From: Paraburkholderia aspalathi
GTDB taxonomy: Bacteria; Pseudomonadota; Gammaproteobacteria; Burkholderiales; Burkholderiaceae
DNA length: 64,000 nt
NCBI RefSeq assembly: GCF_900116445.1
Contig: NZ_FPBH01000020.1
Coordinates: forward strand, 1 to 64,000
Direction: 5' to 3'
The notes below the pieces were generated by a model. It made no database searches. It was not told where the DNA came from and saw only the letters and a program-made list of their open reading frames with translations. Positions 1 to 9,180 of this stretch are shown piece after piece. Position 1 is the first letter of the stretch. Every line of letters begins with the position of its first letter. The translations under genes were made by a program, and so were the position numbers.

Positions 1-158
1 CACTTTTTTAAATATTCCCCTTTCCGGGTGTCCAGGTTTACTTGACCACTACAGTGCCGCCCCGCACAGGGGCAACGCTAATAGACCACTAACAAATCAA
101 GGAAAGGCCAAAGCCCCAAGAACACGGCCAATGCCGCCGCAAAAGGCAAAAACCCTAA
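1..158. other. Non-coding left edge of the window
   Basis: I see no gene in this stretch. It lies beyond the 3' end of the minus-strand lipoprotein gene. The octamer GACCACTA occurs twice in direct orientation, at about 43 and 84. A purine-rich AAGGAAAGG at about 109 looks like a ribosome binding site, but no credible reading frame follows it. No T-tailed hairpin is evident. Confidence 0.4.
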
Positions 159-2591
159 CTATTTCCTAGCAGCCAAATCCACCTCCAACCCCCCATCCCC
201 CCCCATCCTCACAGTCCCCTTAGAAACATCCCTCCTATACCCATAAAGATCAAACCTCATAACCCCGGGATTAGAACTATCCCGAATAAAAGTTCTGGCA
301 TTCGTGACCAACGAATTAAACATCTTCACATCCCCAGACTCGATCCAGACAAAACTCTTCGCCGCCCCAACAGGCGGCCTAGCAGCAACAACGGATGCAT
401 CCCGCTTGAACTTCAACACCAACCCCTCATCAGTCACCGTCGCACTAGCCAGCCGCCCCTGCAAAACGGGCGGCGGAAACACGGTGTACTGATCGAACAC
501 CAGTTCGTTACCCTTCAACGCCACACCCTTGCGCGTAAACGGCGTCAACGACGCCAACGGAATATCCAGCGCCCGCAGCAACCCCGCCTGCGGCACGCCC
601 AACACCTTCACCGAAGTCGGCTCATAGACAAGATGCCGCTCATCCTTAGCCACGATCGTGCCGCTCATCGTCGTCGGCAACCACACGCCAGGAAAGTGAT
701 TCCACAACTTGATGCCACCCGTCACTTCCAACTTGCCGTCCACCGGCTTCAGCTGCAAATCGTTCAGCGAACGCGGCTCATAGTCGAGCAGATAGTCGTT
801 GAACAACGCCGCCATCGCGGGCCACGACTCGACCACTTCGCCGCCAATTATGCGAATGTCGTACTGGTCCGGATCGTCGAGGTCGACCGGTTGGCCCGGC
901 TTCTTCGGCACCATCTGTGCATCCAGCGATCGCACATGAAAACCGATTCGACCCGATACGTAAAAGTCCACATTCTCGACGTGAATCAACGGCGCAGGTC
1001 CGGACGAGTGTCGCTCGTCGCTGATCGTGGAGCCAGGCGTCGCCATGCTCTGACCGGCAAACGCCGCCCGCGTGCCAACCGGGATCGCGCGTGCAACCGA
1101 TGCCGTCCGCAACGTCTGCGGCACGTGTTGCCAGACCTGGCGCGCCTGCGCGAGCGACGCCTGCTGCGCGCGAATGAAACTGTCGTTAAAGCGTGCGCTC
1201 GCGCTGCCCATTTGCGTCGGCGCATCTTTCGACGCGCTGGCTAGCGTCGGATATGACGGCAAGTGCACGTCCAGTGCGCCCGCTTCGTCGAAGGTGAAGT
1301 AGCCCGCCGCCATCTGGTCTCGATAGTGATACAGGTCGAGCACGAAGGGTGCATTCGTATCAAGCGGGGTTAGCGCCATGTCGATGTTCATCGGCATCGA
1401 ACGCATGAACTTCACGTCGCCGCCCTGCACCAGCATGCCGCGCGGTGGCATCGTCGCGGGCCAGTCGATCTTCGGCACCGTGCGGTCGTCGAGCGTGAAG
1501 CGCACACCTGCGGCACTGATGCTGATCTGCGTGATGGTCATGCGCAACGCGGGCGGCGGCGTGAGTTTGGCCACCTGCATCACGACGTCGTCGCCGTCGA
1601 GACGCGCGATCGGTGTGTCCACTTTCAACAGGTCGGCCATCTTCACGTGCGCGGCCTGCATCAGCTTGTCGGCGCCGACGCCGGCCACTTCGACGTGGTC
1701 AGCATGGAACACGAGGTCGTCGGCGTTGCGCATCGACAGCGAGCCGATCAGCACGATCGGCACCCACGTGTCGCGGTGCATCTCGCCCGTAATGCGCAAG
1801 GTGCCGCCGTCTTGCGGCACCACTCGCATATTGCGCAACGGCGAGCCCTGGTACTGGAACAGATAGCGATTGAAGATCGCGGTGAGCTTAGCGCTGTCGA
1901 GCGTCACATCGCCGCGGTGGACATTGATCGTCACGCTGGTCGGATCGTCGAACACGATCGGTTGGCCGGCGCGCGCCGGAGTCAGCGTCGCCGCCATGTC
2001 GTGAATCATGAAGCCGATGTCCCCAGTCACGCGAAAGTCGACGTCGCGCGCGAACATCAACGACCCATCGATGCCGGAATCGCGCAGCGTCAGCGGACGG
2101 CTGCGCTTCTCGGTCATGCCGCTCGCGGCCGGCACGCGTGCGGCGACGCGCTGTTCGGCAGCAAGCTGTTTGGCCTTGACGAGTTCAAGCGAGGGGCGCG
2201 ATGCGGAGGCAGGTTGATCGGTGCTCGCAACGGAGGTGCCGCTCGAAGCAGTAGCGACGCCGTTCGTGGCGTTAGCGGTGGGTCCCGGAGCATCCGGTTG
2301 AGATTTTGCCGTCAACAGGCTGTCGTTGTTGCTCACAGCGTTCGCTGCCGCGCTCGTTTGCGTCGACGGTGCGGACGCCGCATCGCCGGTCGTGGAACTC
2401 GCGTCGGCGCACGCGGACATCAGCAGTGCAGCCGTCACCAGCGCGGCACTGGCGCCAGCTCGCGTGCGCCACGTTTCTGCGAGCGGCGAGCGCGCCACTC
2501 GACGCGACAACATTCTTTGAAGCGGTCGCAGCGCGGGCTCCGCCTGCACGCCGTCAGCCGATGTTTCGCCCAATGCGTCTGTCTGTTTCAT
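159..2591 (-). CDS. Large lipoprotein with two tandem copies of one domain, function unknown
   Basis: The start chosen is the ATG at 2591, preceded by a near-perfect AGGAGGAG; the frame stays open 55 codons further upstream, but that part reads as random. The product is 810 residues. A hydrophobic stretch ending in LLMSAC places a lipobox cysteine near residue 61, so it is probably an outer-membrane or periplasmic lipoprotein. A Ser/Thr/Ala-rich linker follows. Two related blocks of about 275 residues cover about 181-470 and 535-810. Each contains DVDF/NVDF..GxIGF, a GQPxxxDDP turn, a (L/I)FNxYLxxY segment and a terminal GDVKxM element. I do not recognise the family. The last roughly 100 codons use G/T-ending and rare codons (AGG, AGA, GGG), unlike the rest of the gene. 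Confidence 0.75.
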   Translation of the reverse strand: MKQTDALGETSADGVQAEPALRPLQRMLSRRVARSPLAETWRTRAGASAALVTAALLMSACADASSTTGDAASAPSTQTSAAANAVSNNDSLLTAKSQPDAPGPTANATNGVATASSGTSVASTDQPASASRPSLELVKAKQLAAEQRVAARVPAASGMTEKRSRPLTLRDSGIDGSLMFARDVDFRVTGDIGFMIHDMAATLTPARAGQPIVFDDPTSVTINVHRGDVTLDSAKLTAIFNRYLFQYQGSPLRNMRVVPQDGGTLRITGEMHRDTWVPIVLIGSLSMRNADDLVFHADHVEVAGVGADKLMQAAHVKMADLLKVDTPIARLDGDDVVMQVAKLTPPPALRMTITQISISAAGVRFTLDDRTVPKIDWPATMPPRGMLVQGGDVKFMRSMPMNIDMALTPLDTNAPFVLDLYHYRDQMAAGYFTFDEAGALDVHLPSYPTLASASKDAPTQMGSASARFNDSFIRAQQASLAQARQVWQHVPQTLRTASVARAIPVGTRAAFAGQSMATPGSTISDERHSSGPAPLIHVENVDFYVSGRIGFHVRSLDAQMVPKKPGQPVDLDDPDQYDIRIIGGEVVESWPAMAALFNDYLLDYEPRSLNDLQLKPVDGKLEVTGGIKLWNHFPGVWLPTTMSGTIVAKDERHLVYEPTSVKVLGVPQAGLLRALDIPLASLTPFTRKGVALKGNELVFDQYTVFPPPVLQGRLASATVTDEGLVLKFKRDASVVAARPPVGAAKSFVWIESGDVKMFNSLVTNARTFIRDSSNPGVMRFDLYGYRRDVSKGTVRMGGDGGLEVDLAARK

Positions 2592-3099
2592 GATGTCTCC
2601 TCCTGAGGCCGCGGCGCGTCTTGTGCGCGTCCGGCACGGCATGGTCGGTCGCACATACGTCGGCTTTAAACACCGTGCCGCCGTTGCGCGCCTTTGACCT
2701 GATTGTCTTGATTTGTCAGCGCGCTGCCGACAAGATTTCTGGAGGACGCTCACCAAACGATCAAGCGTTTGAATCGCTACAACAAGTCACGGGAAAGCCC
2801 CACGCATCAGGCTTGAGCGCGCTGTACGCAAACGGGATTCAAACGGCATTCAGAACGCGATTCGGACGTGGAACGAGGGACGGGTGGATCGCGCAGCGCA
2901 TGACGTACGCGTCAGGACAACAAAATGGTCGCAAATTCGAATGCGGCGCTGCAATAAAAACGCAGCGAGATGGTTGCCAGGGATGCTCCGGTTCGGCATT
3001 ACAAAACTCGGCTTGGGCGCCCTCTCGGAGATCTCTCTCAGCGAGGCGCGGCGATGCCGGTGACCCAGCGGTTAAGCGCAGCTCCGCTACACATCGCGG
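2592..3099. other. Intergenic region of about 500 bp upstream of the lipoprotein gene
   Basis: This stretch separates the end of livF from the start of the minus-strand lipoprotein gene. It must hold that gene's promoter, but I cannot identify convincing -10 and -35 boxes. No reading frame in it has a ribosome binding site plus plausible protein composition, and I see no strong T-tailed hairpin after livF. Confidence 0.4.
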
Positions 3100-3813
3100 C
3101 TAACCCACGCCGAGCCATTCCTGCATAACGTCCGGCCGCTTCACAAACGACGCGAGCGCATCGTCGAAGACAATTTCGCCATGCCCCATCACCGCAACCC
3201 TGCTGGCGATGTCTTGCGCAATGACGAGCCGCTGTTCGATCAGCAGCATCGCCACGCCACGATCGCGCAGCATCCGCAGGCACCGCGCGACTTGCCCCAT
3301 CACCAGGCTAGCCAGTCCTTCGCCGGGTTCGTCGATGACCAGCAGGTCGGGGTCGCCGAGCAATGCGCGGGCGAGCGTCAACATCTGTTGCTCGCCGCCC
3401 GATAACACGCCAGCACGCGTGCGCTTTCGTTCGCGCAGGACGGGGAACAGTTCGTAGGCATCGTCAAAGGTGAAGCGCGGTGCACGGCCGCGCGCTTGCG
3501 GCGCCACACCGAGTTGCAGATTTTCGTGGACGCTCAGCGTCGGAAAAACGTCGCGATGCTCAGGCACGTACCCGAGTCCCAGGCGAGCGATTTCGAAGGT
3601 GCGCAGCCCGCCGAGTGCATGGCCGGCAAAACGCAACTCGCCCTCGCTGCGCACGAGGCCCATGATCGCGCGCGCGAGCGTCGAGCGTCCGGAGCCGTTG
3701 CGCCCGACCAGCGCGACGACTTCGCCGGCGTCGATCCGCAAGTTGACGCCGTGCAAGGTCTGGCTCGCTCCATACCAGGCGTTCAGCTGTTGAATGTCGA
3801 GCAAGGCAGTCAT
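3100..3813 (-). CDS. livF: Branched-chain amino acid-type ABC transporter ATPase LivF, Walker A Lys replaced by Arg
   Basis: This is one of two ATPases of a branched-chain amino acid-type (HAAT family) importer, acting on the inner face of the membrane. It has 237 residues, the usual LivF length. The start ATG at 3813 overlaps the livG stop in an ATGA, which fixes it. The signature LSGGEQQ lies at about 137-143 and Walker B LLVIDEP at about 157-163. The Walker A loop reads GRNGSGRS at 37-44, so the phosphate-binding lysine is arginine (codon CGC, read directly from the DNA). LivG next to it keeps a normal lysine. It is the last gene of the operon. The substrate cannot be told because no binding protein gene is adjacent. 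Confidence 0.93.
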   Translation of the reverse strand: MTALLDIQQLNAWYGASQTLHGVNLRIDAGEVVALVGRNGSGRSTLARAIMGLVRSEGELRFAGHALGGLRTFEIARLGLGYVPEHRDVFPTLSVHENLQLGVAPQARGRAPRFTFDDAYELFPVLRERKRTRAGVLSGGEQQMLTLARALLGDPDLLVIDEPGEGLASLVMGQVARCLRMLRDRGVAMLLIEQRLVIAQDIASRVAVMGHGEIVFDDALASFVKRPDVMQEWLGVG

Positions 3814-4562
3814 GGGTAGACGCTGTCGCCAAGATACGCGGCGCGCACAGCCGCATCCGCGCGAATCGCCGCCGGCGTGCCGGTCGCGATGATCCGGCCT
3901 TGTACCAGCACCGAAACGCGGTCGGCAAGGGCAAACACGGCGTCCATGTCGTGCTCGACCATCAGCAGCGTACGGCCTGCAGTGGTCGCGCGAATCAGTT
4001 CGATGGCGCGCGCCGCTTCGGCGCGGTTCATCCCCGCAGTCGGCTCGTCGAGCAGCAAGGTGTGCGCGCCGCCTGCAAGCGCAAGGCCGAGGTCGAGCGC
4101 GCGTTGTTCGGCATAGCTGAGCGTGCCGGCCTCGATATGTCTGCGCGCACTCAGCCCCACGGCTTCGAGCACCTGCTCGGCGCGCGCATCGACCGTGCGT
4201 GAGCCGCTGAAACGCTGCCACCAGCGCGTGCGGTCGCGCTCGGCCAGCATGGCCGCGCAGCGCAGGTTGTCGAATACGCTGAGTCGTGCGAACACGCTGG
4301 TGGTCTGAAAGCTGCGCGCGAGGCCCCGGCGCGTGATGGCGGCAGGCGCAAGACGCGTGATCTCCGCGCCGAACAGATCGATGCGCCCGGCGTTCGGGCG
4401 CGCGCCGCCGGCAATCAGATTGAATAGCGTCGACTTGCCCGCGCCGTTCGGCCCGATCAATGCATGACGCTCACCGGGCTCGATCGCAAGATCGACACCG
4501 CGCAGAATCCGCGTGGCGCCGATGCGCTTTTCGACGCCGTAGACCGCGAGGGCCGGGATCAT
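3810..4562 (-). CDS. livG: Branched-chain amino acid-type ABC transporter ATPase LivG
   Basis: This is the second ATPase of the importer, 250 residues. It has a canonical Walker A, GPNGAGKS, at about 37-44, the signature LSYAEQRALDLG (LSYGEQ in most LivG proteins), Walker B LLLDEP, and the VEHDMD switch region typical of the LivG branch. The ATG at 4562 overlaps the end of livM by four bases (ATGA), and its own stop overlaps the livF start in the same way, so livM, livG and livF should be translationally coupled. This subunit keeps all consensus ATP-binding residues and may carry most of the hydrolysis, given the altered Walker A of its partner; that is inference. Confidence 0.94.
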   Translation of the reverse strand: MIPALAVYGVEKRIGATRILRGVDLAIEPGERHALIGPNGAGKSTLFNLIAGGARPNAGRIDLFGAEITRLAPAAITRRGLARSFQTTSVFARLSVFDNLRCAAMLAERDRTRWWQRFSGSRTVDARAEQVLEAVGLSARRHIEAGTLSYAEQRALDLGLALAGGAHTLLLDEPTAGMNRAEAARAIELIRATTAGRTLLMVEHDMDAVFALADRVSVLVQGRIIATGTPAAIRADAAVRAAYLGDSVYP

Positions 4563-5848
4563 CGCGCGTCTCCGGTGATCGGCGTGGCGCTGGCGCGCCC
4601 GGCAAGACGTGCTTGCGCGCGATGTGCATAGTGCGCGGCAAGTGCGCCTGGCGCGGCCAACATGCACACCACGACGCCGAGCCAGAGATGCGGCGAGGCC
4701 GGCTCCAGCGGCACGCCGATAACGCTGAACGCCGCGCCATCGGCAGCGCCGAATTGCACGGCATACGCCCACTGCGCCGCGAGCACGACGGCCAGCGTCC
4801 ATAGCACCGCCGAAGCCGCGCCCCATAGATACGCCTTGCCGCACACGCGCCAACCGTAAGCAGCGACGCGTGCCGTGTGCCGCTGCATGAAGCCCGCCAG
4901 TCCATCCGGCGAAGCCACCACGATCACGATAAAGAACAGGCCCAGATAGAACAGCCACGCCCGCGTCACGCTCGCCACCGCGACGCTGAAAAACGTCAGC
5001 ACGATCGCCCCCGCGACCGGTCCGAAAAACGCACCTGTGCCGCCGATCACCGTCGCGATCAGCACGGCGCCCGAGCGCATCATGCCGACGCTTTCCGTCG
5101 ACACCAGTTCGACATTGATCAGCCCCAGGGTGCCTGCGATGCCCGCAAAAAAAGCCGACATCACCACCACGCCGTAGCGGATGCGGCGCGGATAGCAGCC
5201 GATCGCGGCAGCGCGCGCCGGGTTGTCGCGCACGGCGTTGGCGAGCCGCATGAACGGTGTGCGCGACAACGCGAACATCGCGACGCTCGCCAGCACGCAC
5301 CACAGCGCGATCAGCGCATAGGCCTCGCGCGCCGGGCCGAAACTCCAGCTTGCGAGCATCGGTCCACTCGCGCGATCGATCGGCACGCCCGCCTCGCCGC
5401 CGAACCAGTCGGGCAGCGTCCACGCGGCCGCAGCGACGAGTTCGCCGATGCCGAGCGTGATCATCGCGAAGGCCGTCCCTGCACGCCGCGTCGACACGAA
5501 ACCGAACAGCACGCCGCACAATGCGCCGCCGATGCCGCCGATCAGCGGCAACAGCACCAACGGTGCACCGATGCGATTGAACACTTGCGCCGCGATGAGC
5601 GCGCCGAGGCCGGAATAAGCGGCATGTCCGAAAGAAAGCAAACCCGTTTCGCCAAGCAGCAAGTTATATGAGAGCGCAAATACGATCATCGTCGCGGTTT
5701 GTGCGAGATAGGCGAGAAGCCAACTTTGCGGCCAGACAAAAGGCGGCACGGCGAGGAACAGAACAAGCGCGAGCCATGGAGCGAACCTGCGCAACATCAA
5801 GCGCGGCGTGACTGCCGGCACAGCAAACTTCCCGGGCAGCTCACGCAT
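4559..5848 (-). CDS. livM: Branched-chain amino acid-type ABC transporter permease LivM with C-terminal membrane extension
   Basis: This is an inner-membrane permease of the importer, 429 residues. The core has the LivM pattern, including LLLGETGLLSFGHAAYSGLG near the N-terminus and the GGxGxxFGPVAGA region. The ATG at 5848 is chosen because it overlaps the end of livH by 8 bp and begins just before the first membrane helix; upstream extension reads as non-coding. LivM proteins are usually about 300-350 residues. Here about 100 extra residues follow the PDGLAG motif and contain two further hydrophobic segments. I do not recognise that extension as a known domain. Confidence 0.93.
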   Translation of the reverse strand: MRELPGKFAVPAVTPRLMLRRFAPWLALVLFLAVPPFVWPQSWLLAYLAQTATMIVFALSYNLLLGETGLLSFGHAAYSGLGALIAAQVFNRIGAPLVLLPLIGGIGGALCGVLFGFVSTRRAGTAFAMITLGIGELVAAAAWTLPDWFGGEAGVPIDRASGPMLASWSFGPAREAYALIALWCVLASVAMFALSRTPFMRLANAVRDNPARAAAIGCYPRRIRYGVVVMSAFFAGIAGTLGLINVELVSTESVGMMRSGAVLIATVIGGTGAFFGPVAGAIVLTFFSVAVASVTRAWLFYLGLFFIVIVVASPDGLAGFMQRHTARVAAYGWRVCGKAYLWGAASAVLWTLAVVLAAQWAYAVQFGAADGAAFSVIGVPLEPASPHLWLGVVVCMLAAPGALAAHYAHRAQARLAGRASATPITGDAR

Positions 5849-6779
5849 GATCGTCACGCCGTCCGAACAGTCCACGCGGGCGCAGCGCCAGCATCGCGAC
5901 AAGCAGCAGATAGGGAATCAACGGCGCGAGTTGCGCGAGCGTCAGCGTGTCCCACGCATCCGGCAGCACGCCTCCGAATACTGCTGTGAGATCGCCCAGC
6001 GAAACGTCGCTCGCTACCGCGAAGGTCTGCACGCAACCGACGATCAGCGATGCCGCCAGCGCCCCGCTCAACGAGCCGAGGCCGCCGATCACGACCACCA
6101 CGAAGACGATCGAGCCGAGCGACTCCGCCATCGACGGTTCGATCACGAAGAGCGGCGCGCCGATCACGCCGGCCAGTGCGGCGAGCGCCGTGCCCGCCGC
6201 GAACACGCCGGTGAACACGCGCGGCACGTTGTGGCCGAGCGCCTCGACAGCGCTCGCATGCGTGAGCGCGGCGCGTACGATCAACCCCGCCTTCGACACG
6301 CGCAACACCGCGTAGAGCACCGCCAGCATCGCCAGCGACACCGCCATCATGAAGGCCCGATAGCGTGCAAAAGCGGCGCCGTAGAGGGTGAACAACGGCC
6401 CGTCGAGGACGGTCGGAACAGTCGCGCTAAGCGGACTCAAGCCCCAGCCGAGCTTGACCAGCTCACCGAGCAGATACGCAGCGCCGAAAGTCAGCAACAA
6501 CTCGGGGAGATGACCGTGCACACGCACGCGGCGCAACAGCCAGCGCTCCAACGCCGCACCGATCAGGCCGACGATCAGCGGAGCGATTACGAGCGCACTC
6601 CAGAAACCCGCATGCGCCGCCACCGAAAAACCGACGTACGCGCCGAGCATGTAGAAGCTCGCGTGCGCGAAATTCAGCACGCCGAGCATGCTGAAAATCA
6701 GCGTCAAACCCGCCGACAGCATGAACAGCAGCAGGCCGTAGCTGACACCGTTCAGCAGATTGATGACGAACGACTGCAC
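5841..6779 (-). CDS. livH: Branched-chain amino acid-type ABC transporter permease LivH
   Basis: This inner-membrane permease pairs with LivM. It has 312 residues and begins with the family-typical N-terminus (LLNGVSYGLLLFMLSAGLTL, then FSMLGVLNFAHASFYMLGAY). The central loop GGLGSLSGA is the usual LivH coupling segment. It starts 4 bp after the stop of the thioesterase gene and overlaps livM by 8 bp, placing it inside one transcription unit with the NUDIX and thioesterase genes upstream and livMGF downstream. Confidence 0.95.
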   Translation of the reverse strand: MQSFVINLLNGVSYGLLLFMLSAGLTLIFSMLGVLNFAHASFYMLGAYVGFSVAAHAGFWSALVIAPLIVGLIGAALERWLLRRVRVHGHLPELLLTFGAAYLLGELVKLGWGLSPLSATVPTVLDGPLFTLYGAAFARYRAFMMAVSLAMLAVLYAVLRVSKAGLIVRAALTHASAVEALGHNVPRVFTGVFAAGTALAALAGVIGAPLFVIEPSMAESLGSIVFVVVVIGGLGSLSGALAASLIVGCVQTFAVASDVSLGDLTAVFGGVLPDAWDTLTLAQLAPLIPYLLLVAMLALRPRGLFGRRDDHA

Positions 6780-6783
6780 GCGC

Positions 6784-7233
6784 CTATTCCGCCTGCACAG
6801 CGACGGTCAGCGGTTCGAGCGCCGCGCGCAAATCGGCGGGCAAGCTCACCGGGCGACGCGTGACGCGATCCACATACACGTGCACGAAATGCCCTTGGGC
6901 GACGGGTTGATCTTCGCCCGCCTTGAAGAGGCCCACCTCGTAGCGCACGCTCGAGGTGCCGAGCCGCACGACCCGCAAGCCCGCTTCGACGTGTTCGGGA
7001 AACACCAGCGGCGCGAAGTAATTGCAATGCGTCTCGACCACGAGGCCGATCGTCGCGCCACGCTCGAAATCGAGCACGCCGGCGCGGATCAGATACTCGT
7101 TCACCACCGTATCGAAGTAACTGTAATAGACGACGTTGTTGACGTGACCATAGACGTCGTTATCCATCCAGCGCGTGGTGATCGGCAGAAAATGCGGGTA
7201 GGCGCTGCGCGTGGCCGGTGCGGGTTTGTTCAT
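6784..7233 (-). CDS. Hotdog-fold acyl-CoA thioesterase (4HBT/YbgC type)
   Basis: The protein has 149 residues. The N-terminal segment RWMDNDVYGHVNNVVYYSYF is the classic 4-hydroxybenzoyl-CoA thioesterase signature; the Asp and the GHVNN are catalytic and structural landmarks of the hotdog fold. It probably hydrolyses an acyl- or aryl-CoA thioester in the cytosol. Its gene starts 3 bp after the NUDIX gene and ends 4 bp before livH. This position suggests that it acts on the CoA thioester of whatever the downstream transporter brings in, which is inference from position only. Confidence 0.9.
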   Translation of the reverse strand: MNKPAPATRSAYPHFLPITTRWMDNDVYGHVNNVVYYSYFDTVVNEYLIRAGVLDFERGATIGLVVETHCNYFAPLVFPEHVEAGLRVVRLGTSSVRYEVGLFKAGEDQPVAQGHFVHVYVDRVTRRPVSLPADLRAALEPLTVAVQAE

Positions 7234-7236
7234 CGC

Positions 7237-7767
7237 TTACTGTCCCGGTTTTTCGACAAACTCGAACGGCAAGCCGCGCCGCCGCATCCATTCGCCGAGC
7301 GCCTGACCAGTACCCGCACGCCATGGACGCAATTTGGCCGGCTCGACCAGCCGGTATTCGAGCAATTCCGGCGACAGCGCGACCGTGCCGTATGCCTTCA
7401 CGTGATACGCGATGATCAGTTCGTTTTTGCGAATGAATTCGTACACGCCGATCAATTCGACCGTCTCCGCGTGCAGCGAGGTTTCTTCCAGCACTTCGCG
7501 GGCAATGCCCTCTTCCGGCGTCTCGCCGTTTTCCAGAAAGCCGGTGATCAGCGCGAACATGCCTTCCGGCCAGGCGGCGTTGCGCGCGAGCAGGATCTTG
7601 CCCTCGTACTCGACGATCGCGGCCACCACGGGCAGCGGATTGTTCCAATGGACGTAGCCGCATTCCGTATCAGGGCAGATCTGGCGGATCCGGCCGCCTT
7701 CGTGTTCGGCATCGGCGCGCTCGATCAAAGGCGTAGCGCAGCGCGGACAAAATCGATGTTCGGTCAT
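7237..7767 (-). CDS. NUDIX hydrolase with N-terminal zinc ribbon
   Basis: The protein has 176 residues. Four cysteines near the N-terminus (CPRC near 8-11 and a second pair near 31 and 36) form a zinc ribbon of the kind seen in NADH pyrophosphatases. The NUDIX box is clear: a G, five residues, E, seven residues, then REVLEE, though the usual glycine after EEx is replaced by serine (EETSL). It likely cleaves a nucleoside diphosphate linked to another moiety; the exact substrate is unknown. It is the first gene of the tightly packed NUDIX-thioesterase-livHMGF run. Confidence 0.88.
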   Translation of the reverse strand: MTEHRFCPRCATPLIERADAEHEGGRIRQICPDTECGYVHWNNPLPVVAAIVEYEGKILLARNAAWPEGMFALITGFLENGETPEEGIAREVLEETSLHAETVELIGVYEFIRKNELIIAYHVKAYGTVALSPELLEYRLVEPAKLRPWRAGTGQALGEWMRRRGLPFEFVEKPGQ

Positions 7768-7932
7768 GGCGAGTGGGTCGTCTCTTATGGTTTCTGTGCA
7801 GCGTTGTTCAGTGTTGAATGTCGTGCTGCGGCGGGTTCAGCAACTCTTGCGCGATGCTGTTTGTACGCCTGGTTCCAGCTTCCGGTTCAAGCTCACGATG
7901 CCAGGCTGGTCGCACGCGCGGTCATTGCGGTT

Positions 7933-8964
7933 TCAGGCCAGGCACAAATCGCGTACTTCCGCGGCGAAACGCTCGACGGTTTCCGGCTGCGTGTCCCAGG
8001 CGCACATCAGCCGGCAACCGCCCGCGCCGATGAACTCGTAGAACTTCCAGCCGCGCGCACGCATTGCCTTGGCGGCCTGCGCCGGCAATTGCGCAAAGAC
8101 CGCGTTCGATTCTCGCGGAAACATGATGCTCACACCGGGAATTTCCTGCAAACGCGTTTCCAGCAAGGCCGCCATTGCATTCGCATGACGCCCATTGCGC
8201 AGCCAGACGTCGTTATCCAGCAGTCCGAGCCACGGCGCGGAGATGAAACGCATTTTCGAGGCGAGTTGGCCGGCCTGCTTCAGACGGTAGGCGAAATCGT
8301 CGGCGAGCGAGCGGTCGAAGAACACCACGGCCTCACCGACCGGCAAACCGTTCTTGGTCCCGCCGAAGCACAGCACGTCGACGCCCGCGCGCCACGTGAT
8401 CTCGGACGGATGCACGTCGAGCGCCGCGACCGCGTTCGCAAAGCGCGCGCCGTCCATATGCACTTTCAGATGACGCCGCTTGGCGATGGCCGCGATCGCG
8501 CGCACTTCCTCGACGGTGTAGACGGTGCCTACTTCCGTCGATTGAGTCAGCGTGACGACCTTCGGCTTCGGGTAATGAATATCGGCGCGGCGCGTGACGA
8601 CCGCTTCGATCGCATCCGGCGTGAGCTTGCCGCCGACGCCCGGCGCGGTCAGCAGCTTCGAGCCGCCGGAGAAGAATTCCGGGCCGCCGCATTCATCGGT
8701 TTCGATGTGCGCGAGTTCGTGACAGATCACCGAGTGATACGACTGGCACAGCGACGCTAGCGCCAGCGAATTGGCGGCCGTGCCGTTGAACACGAAAAAC
8801 ACTTCGCAATCGGTCTGGAACAGATCCCGCAGACGGTCGCAAACCTGGTTGGTCCAGGAGTCGTCGCCGTAAGCGGGTTCGTGGCCGCTGTTGTTGGCGG
8901 CGATCAGCGCGTTGAGCGCTTCGGGACAGATGCCGGCGTAGTTGTCGGACGCGAAATGTTGCAT
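7933..8964 (-). CDS. ltaE: Low-specificity L-threonine aldolase
   Basis: This is a 343-residue PLP enzyme of fold type I, of the threonine aldolase/beta-eliminating lyase family. It cleaves L-threonine or L-allo-threonine to glycine and acetaldehyde in the cytosol. Family landmarks are the N-terminal FASDNYAGICPE, the GTAANSLAL segment, HMDGARFANA with the PLP-contacting Asp, and GGTKNGL carrying the lysine expected to form the Schiff base. It is separated by 165 bp from the downstream NUDIX gene, so it may have its own transcript. The start has no strong ribosome binding site, but no better internal start exists. Confidence 0.92.
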   Translation of the reverse strand: MQHFASDNYAGICPEALNALIAANNSGHEPAYGDDSWTNQVCDRLRDLFQTDCEVFFVFNGTAANSLALASLCQSYHSVICHELAHIETDECGGPEFFSGGSKLLTAPGVGGKLTPDAIEAVVTRRADIHYPKPKVVTLTQSTEVGTVYTVEEVRAIAAIAKRRHLKVHMDGARFANAVAALDVHPSEITWRAGVDVLCFGGTKNGLPVGEAVVFFDRSLADDFAYRLKQAGQLASKMRFISAPWLGLLDNDVWLRNGRHANAMAALLETRLQEIPGVSIMFPRESNAVFAQLPAQAAKAMRARGWKFYEFIGAGGCRLMCAWDTQPETVERFAAEVRDLCLA

Positions 8965-9180
8965 GGCTGGCGACGCGCCCGGCGACGGGCGCGCTGAGAT
9001 GACGGGAAAGCCGTCATTTTAGTGCGCCGGTGAGTTATTTGTTTTTTGGCCGGGAATTGGCCACACGGGCGGTTCAACGGGCCTATATGTTCCTCGCAAG
9101 GCGGGGGACGAACTTGCGTTGCTGGCGCTTGCGCTTGCCGGATCAGTTGACGCCAAGGCATGCGCCAACCGGAAAGACCG

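Noticed and set aside
84..140. Leader-like sequence with AAGGAAAGG near the left edge
   Set aside because: Only a 12-codon frame follows; no gene can be supported within the window.
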